Origin: JAKFWI01 sp031399165
GTDB lineage: Bacteria; Pseudomonadota; Alphaproteobacteria; Caulobacterales; Aquidulcibacteraceae
NCBI GenBank assembly: GCA_031399165.1
Contig: JANNOO010000038.1
Span: 62,001 to 126,000 of the forward strand
DNA: 64,000 bases
Direction: 5' to 3'
Position 1 is the stretch's first letter, and every line of letters starts with the position of its first letter. Below, one piece after another: positions 8,698-15,090 of this stretch. The notes beneath the pieces were generated by a model, which made no database searches, was not told where the DNA came from, and worked only from the letters and a program-made list of their open reading frames with translations. The translations under genes were made by a program, and so were the position numbers.

Positions 8698-8870
8698 AAG
8701 AGAACGAGTGGGGCCGTTTGCGGCGCGGCCTCGGTGGCGGTGGCGACCAGCGGCGCCTGGCCGGCTGATTGGTGACGCAGCGCGCCTGCCTGCACGCCGC
8801 TTACGAACATCGTGACGGCCCCCAGCAGCAATAATCCGGAGACGCCCTGAACGACGACCTTGCCTAGCAT
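8694..8870 (-). CDS. Small single-span membrane or secreted protein (58 aa)
   Basis: A 58-codon frame starting MLGKVVVQGVSGLLLLGAVT, with one hydrophobic segment (residues 5-26) and a polar Ala/Thr/Pro-rich tail. The ATG has a good Shine-Dalgarno sequence (AGAGGCG, 6-7 bases upstream), which is the main reason to accept it. The segment could be an uncleaved anchor or a signal peptide. On the minus strand, GGAAC followed by 16 bases and CGTA lies at 8897-8921, one mismatch from the stress-promoter pattern seen 600 bases away, so it may share that control. No family is recognised. Confidence 0.55.
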   Translation of the reverse strand: MLGKVVVQGVSGLLLLGAVTMFVSGVQAGALRHQSAGQAPLVATATEAAPQTAPLVLF

Positions 8871-9037
8871 TTTCGCCTCTGTAGTTAGAACGCGCTTACG
8901 CGCCGTGCGGGCTGAAGTTCCGCAAAAGTTTGGTACACACGCGCAATTGCTGCCGCGGTGTCCCCGGTCACCAGAATGCGCAAATTCACGCCGATGGGCG
9001 TGGATTTGAAGTATAATTTAGCGGATAGGCACCGGGC
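8871..9037. other. Intergenic stretch between two tiny minus-strand genes
   Basis: This gap holds one further possible minus-strand frame of 34 codons (8885-8989, GTG start, beginning VNLRILVTGDTAAAIARVYQ and ending ARRVSAF). It reads like the end of a small soluble protein but lacks a Shine-Dalgarno sequence, so it is not called as a gene. A GGAAC-N16-CGTA near-match to a stress promoter overlaps it. Confidence 0.3.
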
Positions 9038-9190
9038 TCAGCCGGGATTGGCGTAGAAAAAGAAATAGGCGATCAGGGCGCACGCCGCGCCTAGCGTAGA
9101 GATGACCAACGTCCGCGTTTGCCAGCCAACGTTTACGCCGCCCTTGGCTTCCTGCGGGGTCTCTTCAATATGGCCGTCGACTTCTTTCAT
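9038..9190 (-). CDS. Small membrane protein (50 aa)
   Basis: A 50-codon gene with a strong Shine-Dalgarno sequence (AGAGGAAAC) before the ATG. The product begins with a charged stretch (MKEVDGHIEETPQEAKGG) and ends in one membrane helix (LVISTLGAACALIAYFFFY), so it is probably tail-anchored in the inner membrane. It lies downstream of the entericidin-like gene on the same strand, separated by a GC-rich hairpin, and may be co-transcribed from the same stress-type promoter. Function unknown. Confidence 0.65.
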   Translation of the reverse strand: MKEVDGHIEETPQEAKGGVNVGWQTRTLVISTLGAACALIAYFFFYANPG

Positions 9191-9214
9191 GACCGTTTCC
9201 TCTATAAGCCGGTG

Positions 9215-9237
9215 GCGGCCGGGATTTCCCCGGCCGC
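9215..9237. terminator. GC-rich hairpin after the entericidin-like gene
   Basis: A perfect 9-base inverted repeat (GCGGCCGGG / CCCGGCCGC) with a 5-base loop, just downstream of the entericidin-like stop codon. No U-run follows on either strand, so it may be an attenuating or RNA-stabilising hairpin and not a full terminator. Confidence 0.5.
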
Positions 9238-9244
9238 TTGCAGC

Positions 9245-9403
9245 TTAGTTACCTTCTTTGACGTCCTTGGCCGTTTCGGAAACGGCGCCGCCGGCGGCGG
9301 ACACGTCCTTGCCCGCGCCTTCAACCGTGTTGCAGGCCGACAGGCCGACCGAAACGATCATGGCGGCGGCGATCAGGAGTGTGGAAACAGACTTGGCTTG
9401 CAT
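9245..9403 (-). CDS. Entericidin A/B family lipoprotein
   Basis: A 52-residue lipoprotein with a signal peptide and lipobox (VGLSAC, Cys at residue 24), followed by the entericidin pattern NTVEGAGKDVSAAGGAVSET. The mature peptide is only about 29 residues and predicted helical. Family members in enterobacteria are small membrane-active lipoproteins made in stationary phase under the stress sigma factor. A Shine-Dalgarno AAGGAA precedes the ATG. About 75 bases upstream on the same strand is a match to the alphaproteobacterial general-stress promoter (see 9478-9502), consistent with that regulation. Missing from many annotations because of its size. Confidence 0.85.
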   Translation of the reverse strand: MQAKSVSTLLIAAAMIVSVGLSACNTVEGAGKDVSAAGGAVSETAKDVKEGN

Positions 9404-9477
9404 TATGAAATTCCTTTTTCGTTACTCGTCCACTCGGCCCGATTTCGCCCTGCCAGGCGTGACGAGCGCTTCAACAT

Positions 9478-9502
9478 AACGCCATGCTGGCTAGCCGGTT
9501 CC
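9478..9502 (-). promoter_or_regulatory. EcfG/SigT-type general-stress promoter for the entericidin-like gene
   Basis: Read on the minus strand this is GGAAC, exactly 16 bases, then CGTT, a full match to the EcfG-family consensus of alphaproteobacteria. It points at the entericidin-like gene, giving a leader of roughly 65 bases. Confidence 0.65.
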
Positions 9503-9530
9503 CCGCAGGAGCGAAGGATGGGGACGCACT

Positions 9531-9556
9531 GGAACGGGCGTTGGCAGGAGCGCGTT
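9531..9556 (+). promoter_or_regulatory. EcfG/SigT-type general-stress promoter for the 83-aa gene
   Basis: GGAAC, 17 bases, then CGTT, pointing toward the gene at 9583. It is divergent from the promoter at 9478-9502, with only 28 bases between the two GGAAC boxes. The predicted leader is about 20 bases. Confidence 0.6.
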
Positions 9557-9582
9557 GTACTCGCAACCACCATGGGAGAATT

Positions 9583-9834
9583 ATGATGTCCGGACTGTCG
9601 ACTGAGAGCGGCAAGCTTCGCGAAGCGAAGCAAAATCCCGCCGCCATGTTTGCGACGCCGCAAGATGTGCTGTCCACGAACGATCTTTCCAAGGACGAAA
9701 AGCGCGCGATCCTGGAGCAGTGGAAGCAGGATTCCATGCAACTGCAACAAGCCGCTGACGAGAACATGACGGGCGGCGAGCCGTCTATGATCGAGGATGT
9801 GGTTGAAGCGCTAAAAGCTCTGGACGGGCATTGA
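9583..9834 (+). CDS. Small soluble protein (83 aa), probable stress-regulated, function unknown
   Basis: An 83-residue hydrophilic, largely helical protein (SKDEKRAILEQWKQDSMQLQ in the middle, then an acidic tail). The middle region resembles the short helical proteins common in alphaproteobacteria in which an E-K-R-x-I-L-x-x-W-x-x-D/E pattern recurs. The ATG at 9583 follows GGGAGAA at ideal spacing; a second ATG comes right after it. A longer in-frame extension upstream reads through the predicted stress promoter and is rejected. No enzymatic motif is visible. It is divergent from the entericidin-like gene and probably under the same sigma factor. Confidence 0.75.
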   Translation: MMSGLSTESGKLREAKQNPAAMFATPQDVLSTNDLSKDEKRAILEQWKQDSMQLQQAADENMTGGEPSMIEDVVEALKALDGH

Positions 9835-9848
9835 GCCAACACGGGTTC

Positions 9849-9876
9849 AACAAAGGCGCAGAACGCGCCCTTTGTT
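9849..9876. terminator. Bidirectional hairpin between convergent genes
   Basis: AACAAAGGCGC and GCGCCCTTTGTT form an 11-base stem with one bulge around a 5-base loop. It sits in the 58 bases between the stops of two converging genes, and the A/T-rich arm ends give short U stretches in both directions. Confidence 0.65.
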
Positions 9877-9892
9877 GTGTTCAATGGCGAGG

Positions 9893-10408
9893 CTAAATTT
9901 CGTAATCGACCTTGGGGCGCGGCTTGGCCACTTCTTCCCCGACGGCGTCGGGCACAATGGAAATCCGCACGTGATCGGGCGTGGTGGGCGCGGCCGAAGC
10001 AGGCTCTTCTGACTCGCTTTCGGCAATCACGACGGACCCTGGCGCGACGCCGCGTGCCGAAAGCCCTTTCAGCAGCGCCGCCCCGCGAAGACCCGCGATG
10101 CGGCGGCCCTGCGCGCTGGTTACTGTGTCGGATGCGCTTTCGATAGACACCGCGGCGATGGCGCAGCCGCGCATGCGTTCACTTAAAATGTCGAGCGTGG
10201 ATTGGGCCGCGCTGCTTAGCCCCGCATCGTCGCGCGAGAAATAGATGTTGACCGCGACCGGCGCGCAACCGTCCACTCGCACTGGCGTGGGGCGCATCGG
10301 AGCCAGAAAATCTTGCAATTGCGCTTCGGCTCGGCCTGCCAAGGGCTCTGCGAACGGAGTGGCGGCGAGCCCTGCGGAAAAGCCGATAGCCATAAAAACG
10401 ATGCGCAC
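9893..10408 (-). CDS. Secreted OmpA-like domain protein
   Basis: A 171-residue protein with a signal peptide (VRIVFMAIGFSAGLAATPF...) and a region from about residue 50 to 145 laid out like the OmpA/MotB peptidoglycan-binding fold: VAVNIYFSRDDAGLSSAAQ, a helix, VSIESASDTV, then GRRIAGLRGAALLKGLSARGV. The usual NxxLSxxRA signature is diverged (RRIAGLRGAAL), so peptidoglycan binding is uncertain. The GTG at 10408 is chosen because AAGGAGG precedes it and the signal peptide starts there; the frame is open upstream but reads as noise. It is divergent from sodB. Confidence 0.65.
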   Translation of the reverse strand: MRIVFMAIGFSAGLAATPFAEPLAGRAEAQLQDFLAPMRPTPVRVDGCAPVAVNIYFSRDDAGLSSAAQSTLDILSERMRGCAIAAVSIESASDTVTSAQGRRIAGLRGAALLKGLSARGVAPGSVVIAESESEEPASAAPTTPDHVRISIVPDAVGEEVAKPRPKVDYEI

Positions 10409-10529
10409 CGCAGCCTCCTTGTCGTGGGGAGGAAACCGCCCATATCGGCAGAGGTTCCTGAGCGCGCTGTTGACGGGAGCCTTCGCTTCTTCAGGTGGTG
10501 TTCGCCTGGACCGGAACAGGATTTTACCC

Positions 10530-11177
10530 ATGTTCGCCTTACCCCCGCTGCCCTATGCCGAAGACGCGCTGTCACCGCATATGAGCCCGGTCACGCTCAA
10601 TACCCATCACAAGAAGCACCACGCGGGATACGTGAAGAAGGCGAATGACGCGCTGGCCAAGAAGGGCTGGAAGGAAACCAAGCTGGAAGACGTGATCGCC
10701 AAGGCGCGCGCCGAAGCGGACAAGTTCCTGTTCAACCAGACAGCCCAGATATGGAATCACACCTTTTTCTGGAATTCGATGACGCCAACGCCCGCGCCGC
10801 TTTCGGGCGAGCTTCTTTCCGCGCTAGACAAGACGTTCGGCGGCCACGCCGAGTTCAAGCGGCAGTTTATCGAGAAGGGCGAGAAGCATTTCGGCTCTGG
10901 CTGGGTCTGGCTGGCGGCGGACGACCAGGGCGCCCTTTCGCTCCTCGACACGCACGACGCCGATACATTGGCGGATGGTAAGCTGACCCCGCTGCTCACG
11001 GGCGATGTTTGGGAGCACGCTTATTATCTCGACCACAAGAACGAGCGCGGCGCCTTCCTGGAAGTTTTCGTGGACAAGCTGGTGAATTGGGAATTCGCGG
11101 CAAAGCAATTGGCGGCGGCGCACGGCAATGGCGACAAGTGGGAACATCCGCGCGCCAGCGAAAGCGCCGCCGCCTAG
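10530..11177 (+). CDS. sodB: Superoxide dismutase (Fe/Mn type)
   Basis: A 215-residue iron/manganese superoxide dismutase. Metal ligands are in place: His in THHKKHHAGYV, His in WNHTFFWNSM, and the Asp and His of GDVWEHAYYLDHKNER. The LPPLPYAEDALSPHMS opening is standard. There is no signal peptide, so it is cytoplasmic; the N-terminal and second-His contexts fit the iron-type alphaproteobacterial enzyme better than the manganese one. ATG 10530 has GGAACAGG upstream. The frame continues upstream for about 95 codons without family similarity. The cysA stop lies only 1 base after it, convergent. Confidence 0.95.
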   Translation: MFALPPLPYAEDALSPHMSPVTLNTHHKKHHAGYVKKANDALAKKGWKETKLEDVIAKARAEADKFLFNQTAQIWNHTFFWNSMTPTPAPLSGELLSALDKTFGGHAEFKRQFIEKGEKHFGSGWVWLAADDQGALSLLDTHDADTLADGKLTPLLTGDVWEHAYYLDHKNERGAFLEVFVDKLVNWEFAAKQLAAAHGNGDKWEHPRASESAAA

Positions 11178-11178
11178 C

Positions 11179-12219
11179 TCAGTTCTCTGGAAACACTCTG
11201 AACGCCTGCGGCTGCAGCGCGACTTTAACGCCGTATTCGAGCGGCACGTCCGTGCTGTCTCTCACGATCGCTTCGACAAAGCCCTGCGCCAGCTTGAGTT
11301 CAACGCGGGGCGCGGGGCCGGCGAGAAATACTTCGCCAACCGTTGCCGGGATGCCGCCCGCGCTTTCGGGTACAATCAGAATGTCTTCCGAGCGTGCGTA
11401 AGCGGTGGCGCGGCCGGTGACGCCGGCGAGGTCAGGACGGTTGACCGTGTAGCCATCGAATTTCACGACGCCATTTTCGATCGTGCAATCGAGTTTGTTG
11501 GCGCCGCCGAGGAAGTCATACACGAACGCGTTCGCCGGCGTGCGATAGACCTCTTGCGGCGTGCCTGCCTGCTCGATCTTGCCCTTGTTCATGATCGCGA
11601 CGCGATCGGCGAGGTCGAGCGCTTCTTCCTGATCGTGGGTGACGAACACGGAGGTAAGGCCCATCTCGCGGTGCAGGCGGCGCAGCCAGCGGCGCAATTC
11701 CTTGCGCACTTTGGCGTCGAGCGCGCCGAACGGTTCGTCGAGCAGCAGCAGTTTCGGTTCGATGGCGAGCGCGCGGGCGAGCGCGACGCGCTGGCGCTGT
11801 CCGCCGGACAGCTGGCTGGGATAGCGCTTGCCCATGCCTTCTAGCTGCACCAGCGAAAGCAGTTCTTCCACCCGCCGCTCGATCACGTCCTTCGGCGGGC
11901 GGGTTTCCTTCGGCCGCACGCTCAGGCCGAAGGCGATATTCTGTGCCACAGTCATGTGGCGGAAGAGCGCGTAGTGCTGGAACACGAAGCCGGCGCCTCG
12001 TTCGCGCACGTTCTGGGCGATGAGGTCCTCGCCGTTGAATTGGATGCTGCCGCCGTCCGGCCGCTCAAGCCCGGCGAGTACGCGTAGCAGCGTGGTCTTG
12101 CCTGAGCCGGAAGGTCCGAGCAGGGCGATGAATTCGCCGTCGCGTATTTCGAGGCCCACGCCGTCCAGCGCCCAGAAGGCGCCGAAGGTTTTGGTGAGTT
12201 TGCTGATTTCGAGCGACAT
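11179..12219 (-). CDS. cysA: Sulfate/thiosulfate ABC transporter ATP-binding protein
   Basis: A 346-residue ATPase of the sulfate importer. Walker A is GPSGSGKTT (residues 35-43), the signature is LSGGQRQRVALARAL, Walker B is LLLLDEPFGALD, and the H-loop is VFVTHDQEEA. The C-terminal 100 residues form the TOBE regulatory domain. The spacing YALFRHMTVAQNIAFGL is typical of CysA. It is the last gene of the sbp-cysT-cysW-cysA run, 9 bases after cysW, the usual order. Confidence 0.95.
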   Translation of the reverse strand: MSLEISKLTKTFGAFWALDGVGLEIRDGEFIALLGPSGSGKTTLLRVLAGLERPDGGSIQFNGEDLIAQNVRERGAGFVFQHYALFRHMTVAQNIAFGLSVRPKETRPPKDVIERRVEELLSLVQLEGMGKRYPSQLSGGQRQRVALARALAIEPKLLLLDEPFGALDAKVRKELRRWLRRLHREMGLTSVFVTHDQEEALDLADRVAIMNKGKIEQAGTPQEVYRTPANAFVYDFLGGANKLDCTIENGVVKFDGYTVNRPDLAGVTGRATAYARSEDILIVPESAGGIPATVGEVFLAGPAPRVELKLAQGFVEAIVRDSTDVPLEYGVKVALQPQAFRVFPEN

Positions 12220-12228
12220 GAGCTGACT

Positions 12229-13089
12229 CTAATGCCGGCGGCTGGCCGCGATCTGATCGCGGAAGCGCCATTCAAGGAAGGATTTTAGGGACAGCGTCAC
12301 AAGCGCCAGCAGCGCCAGCAGCGAAGCCACGGCAAAGGCGGCGACGAAATTATATTCGTTGTAGAGAATCTCGACATGCAGCGGCATCGTGTTGGTCTGG
12401 CCGCGGATATGGCCGGACACCACCGAGACCGCGCCGAATTCGCCCATCGCCCGCGCGTTGCAGAGTAGAACGCCATAGAGCAGCGCGCCGCGGATGTTTG
12501 GCAACGTGATCTGGAAGAATGTCTGCCAGCCATTGGCGCCGAGTGTGAGGGCGGCTTCTTCTTCTTCCTGCCCCTGGCTTTGCATCAGCGGGATGAGTTC
12601 GCGCGCGACGAAGGGGAACGTGACGAAGATGGTGGCCAGCACCAACCCGGTGGTGGTGAAGATGATCTGGATGTCGTGTTCGATCAGGAACGGACCGAAC
12701 CACCCCATCGATCCGAACAGCAACACATATACGAGGCCGGAGATTACTGGCGATACCGAAAACGGCAGATCAATCAGCGTGATCAAAAGGCTCTTGCCGG
12801 CGAAATCGAATTTCGCGACGCACCAGGCGGCAGCGACACCGAAGATCATGTTAAGCGGTACGGAGATCGCCGCGACCGTGAGCGTCAGCTGGATGGCGGA
12901 GATCGCTTCAGGATCTTCGATGGCGGTGATGTATTCATCAACGCCTTTGGCGAGCGCCTGCACCAGCACGGTGACCAGCGGCAGGCCGATGAACAGGAGC
13001 AGATAAAAAACTGCGATCGCCGTCAACGCGACGCGCAGCACCAGCGGATCGCGCCGTCCGGCGCTTGATGTTGAAAATCCCCCGGCCAT
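12229..13089 (-). CDS. cysW: Sulfate ABC transporter permease CysW
   Basis: A 286-residue inner-membrane permease with about six helices. The coupling EAA loop, which contacts CysA, is ARELIPLMQSQGQEEEEAALTLGA, with the Gly at its usual place. The family segment ARAMGEFGAVSVVSGHIRG, which marks sulfate/molybdate permeases, is present. ATG 13089 is preceded by AGGGAAA and lies 5 bases after the cysT stop; an earlier ATG at 13119 would overlap cysT by 25 bases. It pairs with CysT to form the channel. Confidence 0.94.
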   Translation of the reverse strand: MAGGFSTSSAGRRDPLVLRVALTAIAVFYLLLFIGLPLVTVLVQALAKGVDEYITAIEDPEAISAIQLTLTVAAISVPLNMIFGVAAAWCVAKFDFAGKSLLITLIDLPFSVSPVISGLVYVLLFGSMGWFGPFLIEHDIQIIFTTTGLVLATIFVTFPFVARELIPLMQSQGQEEEEAALTLGANGWQTFFQITLPNIRGALLYGVLLCNARAMGEFGAVSVVSGHIRGQTNTMPLHVEILYNEYNFVAAFAVASLLALLALVTLSLKSFLEWRFRDQIAASRRH

Positions 13090-13094
13090 TTTCC

Positions 13095-13943
13095 CTACGA
13101 AGCCCAGAGCCGCGCCCATTTGTGGGCGATGTTGATAACCAGCAGCATGGCGAACGAAACGCCAAGCATAACCACGCCCACGGCCGCGGCGCCCGCATAG
13201 TCAAATTCTTCCAGCTTGATGATGATCAGCAGCGGCGCGATCTCACTCTTGAGCGGCAGATTGCCAGCGATGAACACGACCGAGCCGTATTCGCCGACGG
13301 CGCGCGCTAAGGCGAGCGTGAAACCCGTGGCCAGGGCGGGCGCGATCTGCGGGAAGATCACATGCGTCAGCGTCAGCATGCGTGAAGCGCCAAGCGTGGC
13401 GGCGGCTTCCTCGATCTCCACGTCGAGATCTTCTAGCACCGGCTGCACCGTGCGCACGACGAAGGGCAAGCCAATGAAGGTAAGCGCCAGCGTTACGCCG
13501 AGTGGTGTGTACGCGACCTTGATCCCCATTGCCTCAAGCGGCGCGCCGAGCCAGCCGTTCGGCGAATAGAGCGTCACCAGCGCAATACCGGCGACGGCGG
13601 TAGGCAGGGCGAAGGGCAGATCGACGAAGGCGTCGAGCAGTTTCTTACCCGGAAAATCATAGCGCACCAGCACCCAGGCGACGATCGAACCGAAGATCAG
13701 ATTGATCACGGCGCCGGCCAGCGCGGCGCCGAAGGAGAGCCTCAGCGCGGCGGCCACGCGCGGGCTGGTCGCGACCTCCCAAAATCCGTCCCATCCCAAC
13801 TCCCAGGGCCGCAGCACAAGCGCGGCCAGGGGAATAAGAACGATGGCGGATAGCCAGAATAAGGTGACGCCGAGCGCCAACCCGAAACCGGGAAGGACAC
13901 TCGGCGTCTTCCAGCGAAACACTGCGGACGCTTGCGGGCTCAT
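13095..13943 (-). CDS. cysT: Sulfate ABC transporter permease CysT
   Basis: A 282-residue permease, the partner of CysW, with about six membrane helices. The EAA loop reads VRTVQPVLEDLDVEIEEAA followed by TLGAS, and the marker LARAVGEYGSVVFIAGN is the CysT version of the sulfate-permease signature. LPFALPTAVAGIALVTLYS is also characteristic. It starts 8 bases after the binding-protein gene. Together with Sbp, CysW and CysA it makes a complete high-affinity sulfate importer. Confidence 0.95.
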   Translation of the reverse strand: MSPQASAVFRWKTPSVLPGFGLALGVTLFWLSAIVLIPLAALVLRPWELGWDGFWEVATSPRVAAALRLSFGAALAGAVINLIFGSIVAWVLVRYDFPGKKLLDAFVDLPFALPTAVAGIALVTLYSPNGWLGAPLEAMGIKVAYTPLGVTLALTFIGLPFVVRTVQPVLEDLDVEIEEAAATLGASRMLTLTHVIFPQIAPALATGFTLALARAVGEYGSVVFIAGNLPLKSEIAPLLIIIKLEEFDYAGAAAVGVVMLGVSFAMLLVINIAHKWARLWAS

Positions 13944-13951
13944 ATCTTAAT

Positions 13952-14989
13952 TTAGGCCGGGATGTATATCTTGTCGAATATCCCGCGGTCGGCGAAATGT
14001 GTTGCCTGCACCTTCTTCCAGCCGCCAAGCGCGGGGTCGTCGATCGTAATGAGAGGAATTTTCGGGAAGGTGGCGGTGTACTTGGCCGCTGCCGCCGGGT
14101 CTCGCGGCCGGTAGAAATTCGCCCCGATTATGTCTTGCGCTTCCGGCGTGTAGAGAAATTCCAGATAGGCTTTCGCGATCTCGGTCGTGCCGTTTGCCTG
14201 AGTGTTCTTGTCCAGCCACGCCACCGGCGGCTCGGCCAGGATCGAATAGCTGGGCGCAATGATTTCGAAGCGGTCAGCCCCGAACTCGGCCAGCACGAGA
14301 TGAGCCTCATTCTCCCAGCTCAGAAGCACGTCGCCGAGGCCGCGCTGCGCGAAGGTTAAGGTCGATGCGCGCGCGGCGCTGTCGAGCACCGGCACTTGCT
14401 TATAAAGTTTTCCTAGGAAGGCTTGCGCCGTAGCATCCGTGCCGCCCGGCTGACGCAGCGCCCAGCCCCACGCAGCGAGATAATTCCAGCGCGCGCCGCC
14501 GCTTGTTTTCGGATTTGGCGTGATGACGCTGATGCCCGGCTTGATGAGATCGGGCCAATCCTTGATGGCTTTCGGATTGCCTTTGCGCACCAGCAGAACA
14601 ATCGTCGACGTGTACGGAGCGGAATTGTTTGGCAGGCGTGTTTGCCAATCGGCGGGCAAGCCCTGAGACGGCGCCAGCGCATCGATATCGGCGCCGAGTG
14701 CAAGCGTGACGACATCGGCCTTGAGACCGTCCGCCACTTTGCGTGATTGACTGCCCGATCCGCCATGGCTCTGGTCAATCTCAAGCGTATCGCCGGTTTT
14801 CGCCTTCCAGTCCGCGATGAATTTTTCGTTGATTGCCTTGTAGAGTTCGCGCGTGGGGTCGTAGCTGACGTTGAGCAGCTTGACCGATTTTGTTGGCGCC
14901 TCCGGACTGCACGCCGCAGCAGTTCCCAGCAGCGCCGCGGCGCCGGCGGCGAGTGACCCTTTGAGAAGCGAACGACGAGCGAGACCCAT
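13952..14989 (-). CDS. Periplasmic sulfate-binding protein
   Basis: A 345-residue solute-binding protein of the Sbp/CysP family. The N-terminus has a twin-arginine-like RRSLLKGSLAAGAAALLG and then TAAACS, so it is likely exported and possibly lipid-modified at Cys27. Family hallmarks include LNVSYDPTRELYKAIN at the start of the mature part, QSHGGSGSQSRKVADGLKAD which forms the sulfate pocket, and NPKTSGGARWNYLAAWG. It is first in the cysTWA run. Sbp and CysP cannot be told apart from this sequence, so no symbol is given. Confidence 0.93.
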   Translation of the reverse strand: MGLARRSLLKGSLAAGAAALLGTAAACSPEAPTKSVKLLNVSYDPTRELYKAINEKFIADWKAKTGDTLEIDQSHGGSGSQSRKVADGLKADVVTLALGADIDALAPSQGLPADWQTRLPNNSAPYTSTIVLLVRKGNPKAIKDWPDLIKPGISVITPNPKTSGGARWNYLAAWGWALRQPGGTDATAQAFLGKLYKQVPVLDSAARASTLTFAQRGLGDVLLSWENEAHLVLAEFGADRFEIIAPSYSILAEPPVAWLDKNTQANGTTEIAKAYLEFLYTPEAQDIIGANFYRPRDPAAAAKYTATFPKIPLITIDDPALGGWKKVQATHFADRGIFDKIYIPA

Positions 14990-15052
14990 GGGGATACCTT
15001 AGCAACAAATGCCAATGTGCGCGCGGCCAATGTGGCCGGTGTTCTAGAGAGC

Positions 15053-15085
15053 AATCGGCCCTGGGAAGCAATCCTGGGGCCGATT
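15053..15085. terminator. Hairpin between the TonB receptor and the sulfate-binding gene
   Basis: AATCGGCCC and GGGCCGATT pair perfectly around a 15-base loop, right after the TonB receptor stop. It could separate the receptor transcript from sbp, though the U-run is on the plus-strand side. A similar hairpin occurs at 43091-43116. Confidence 0.45.
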
Positions 15086-15090
15086 TTCAG

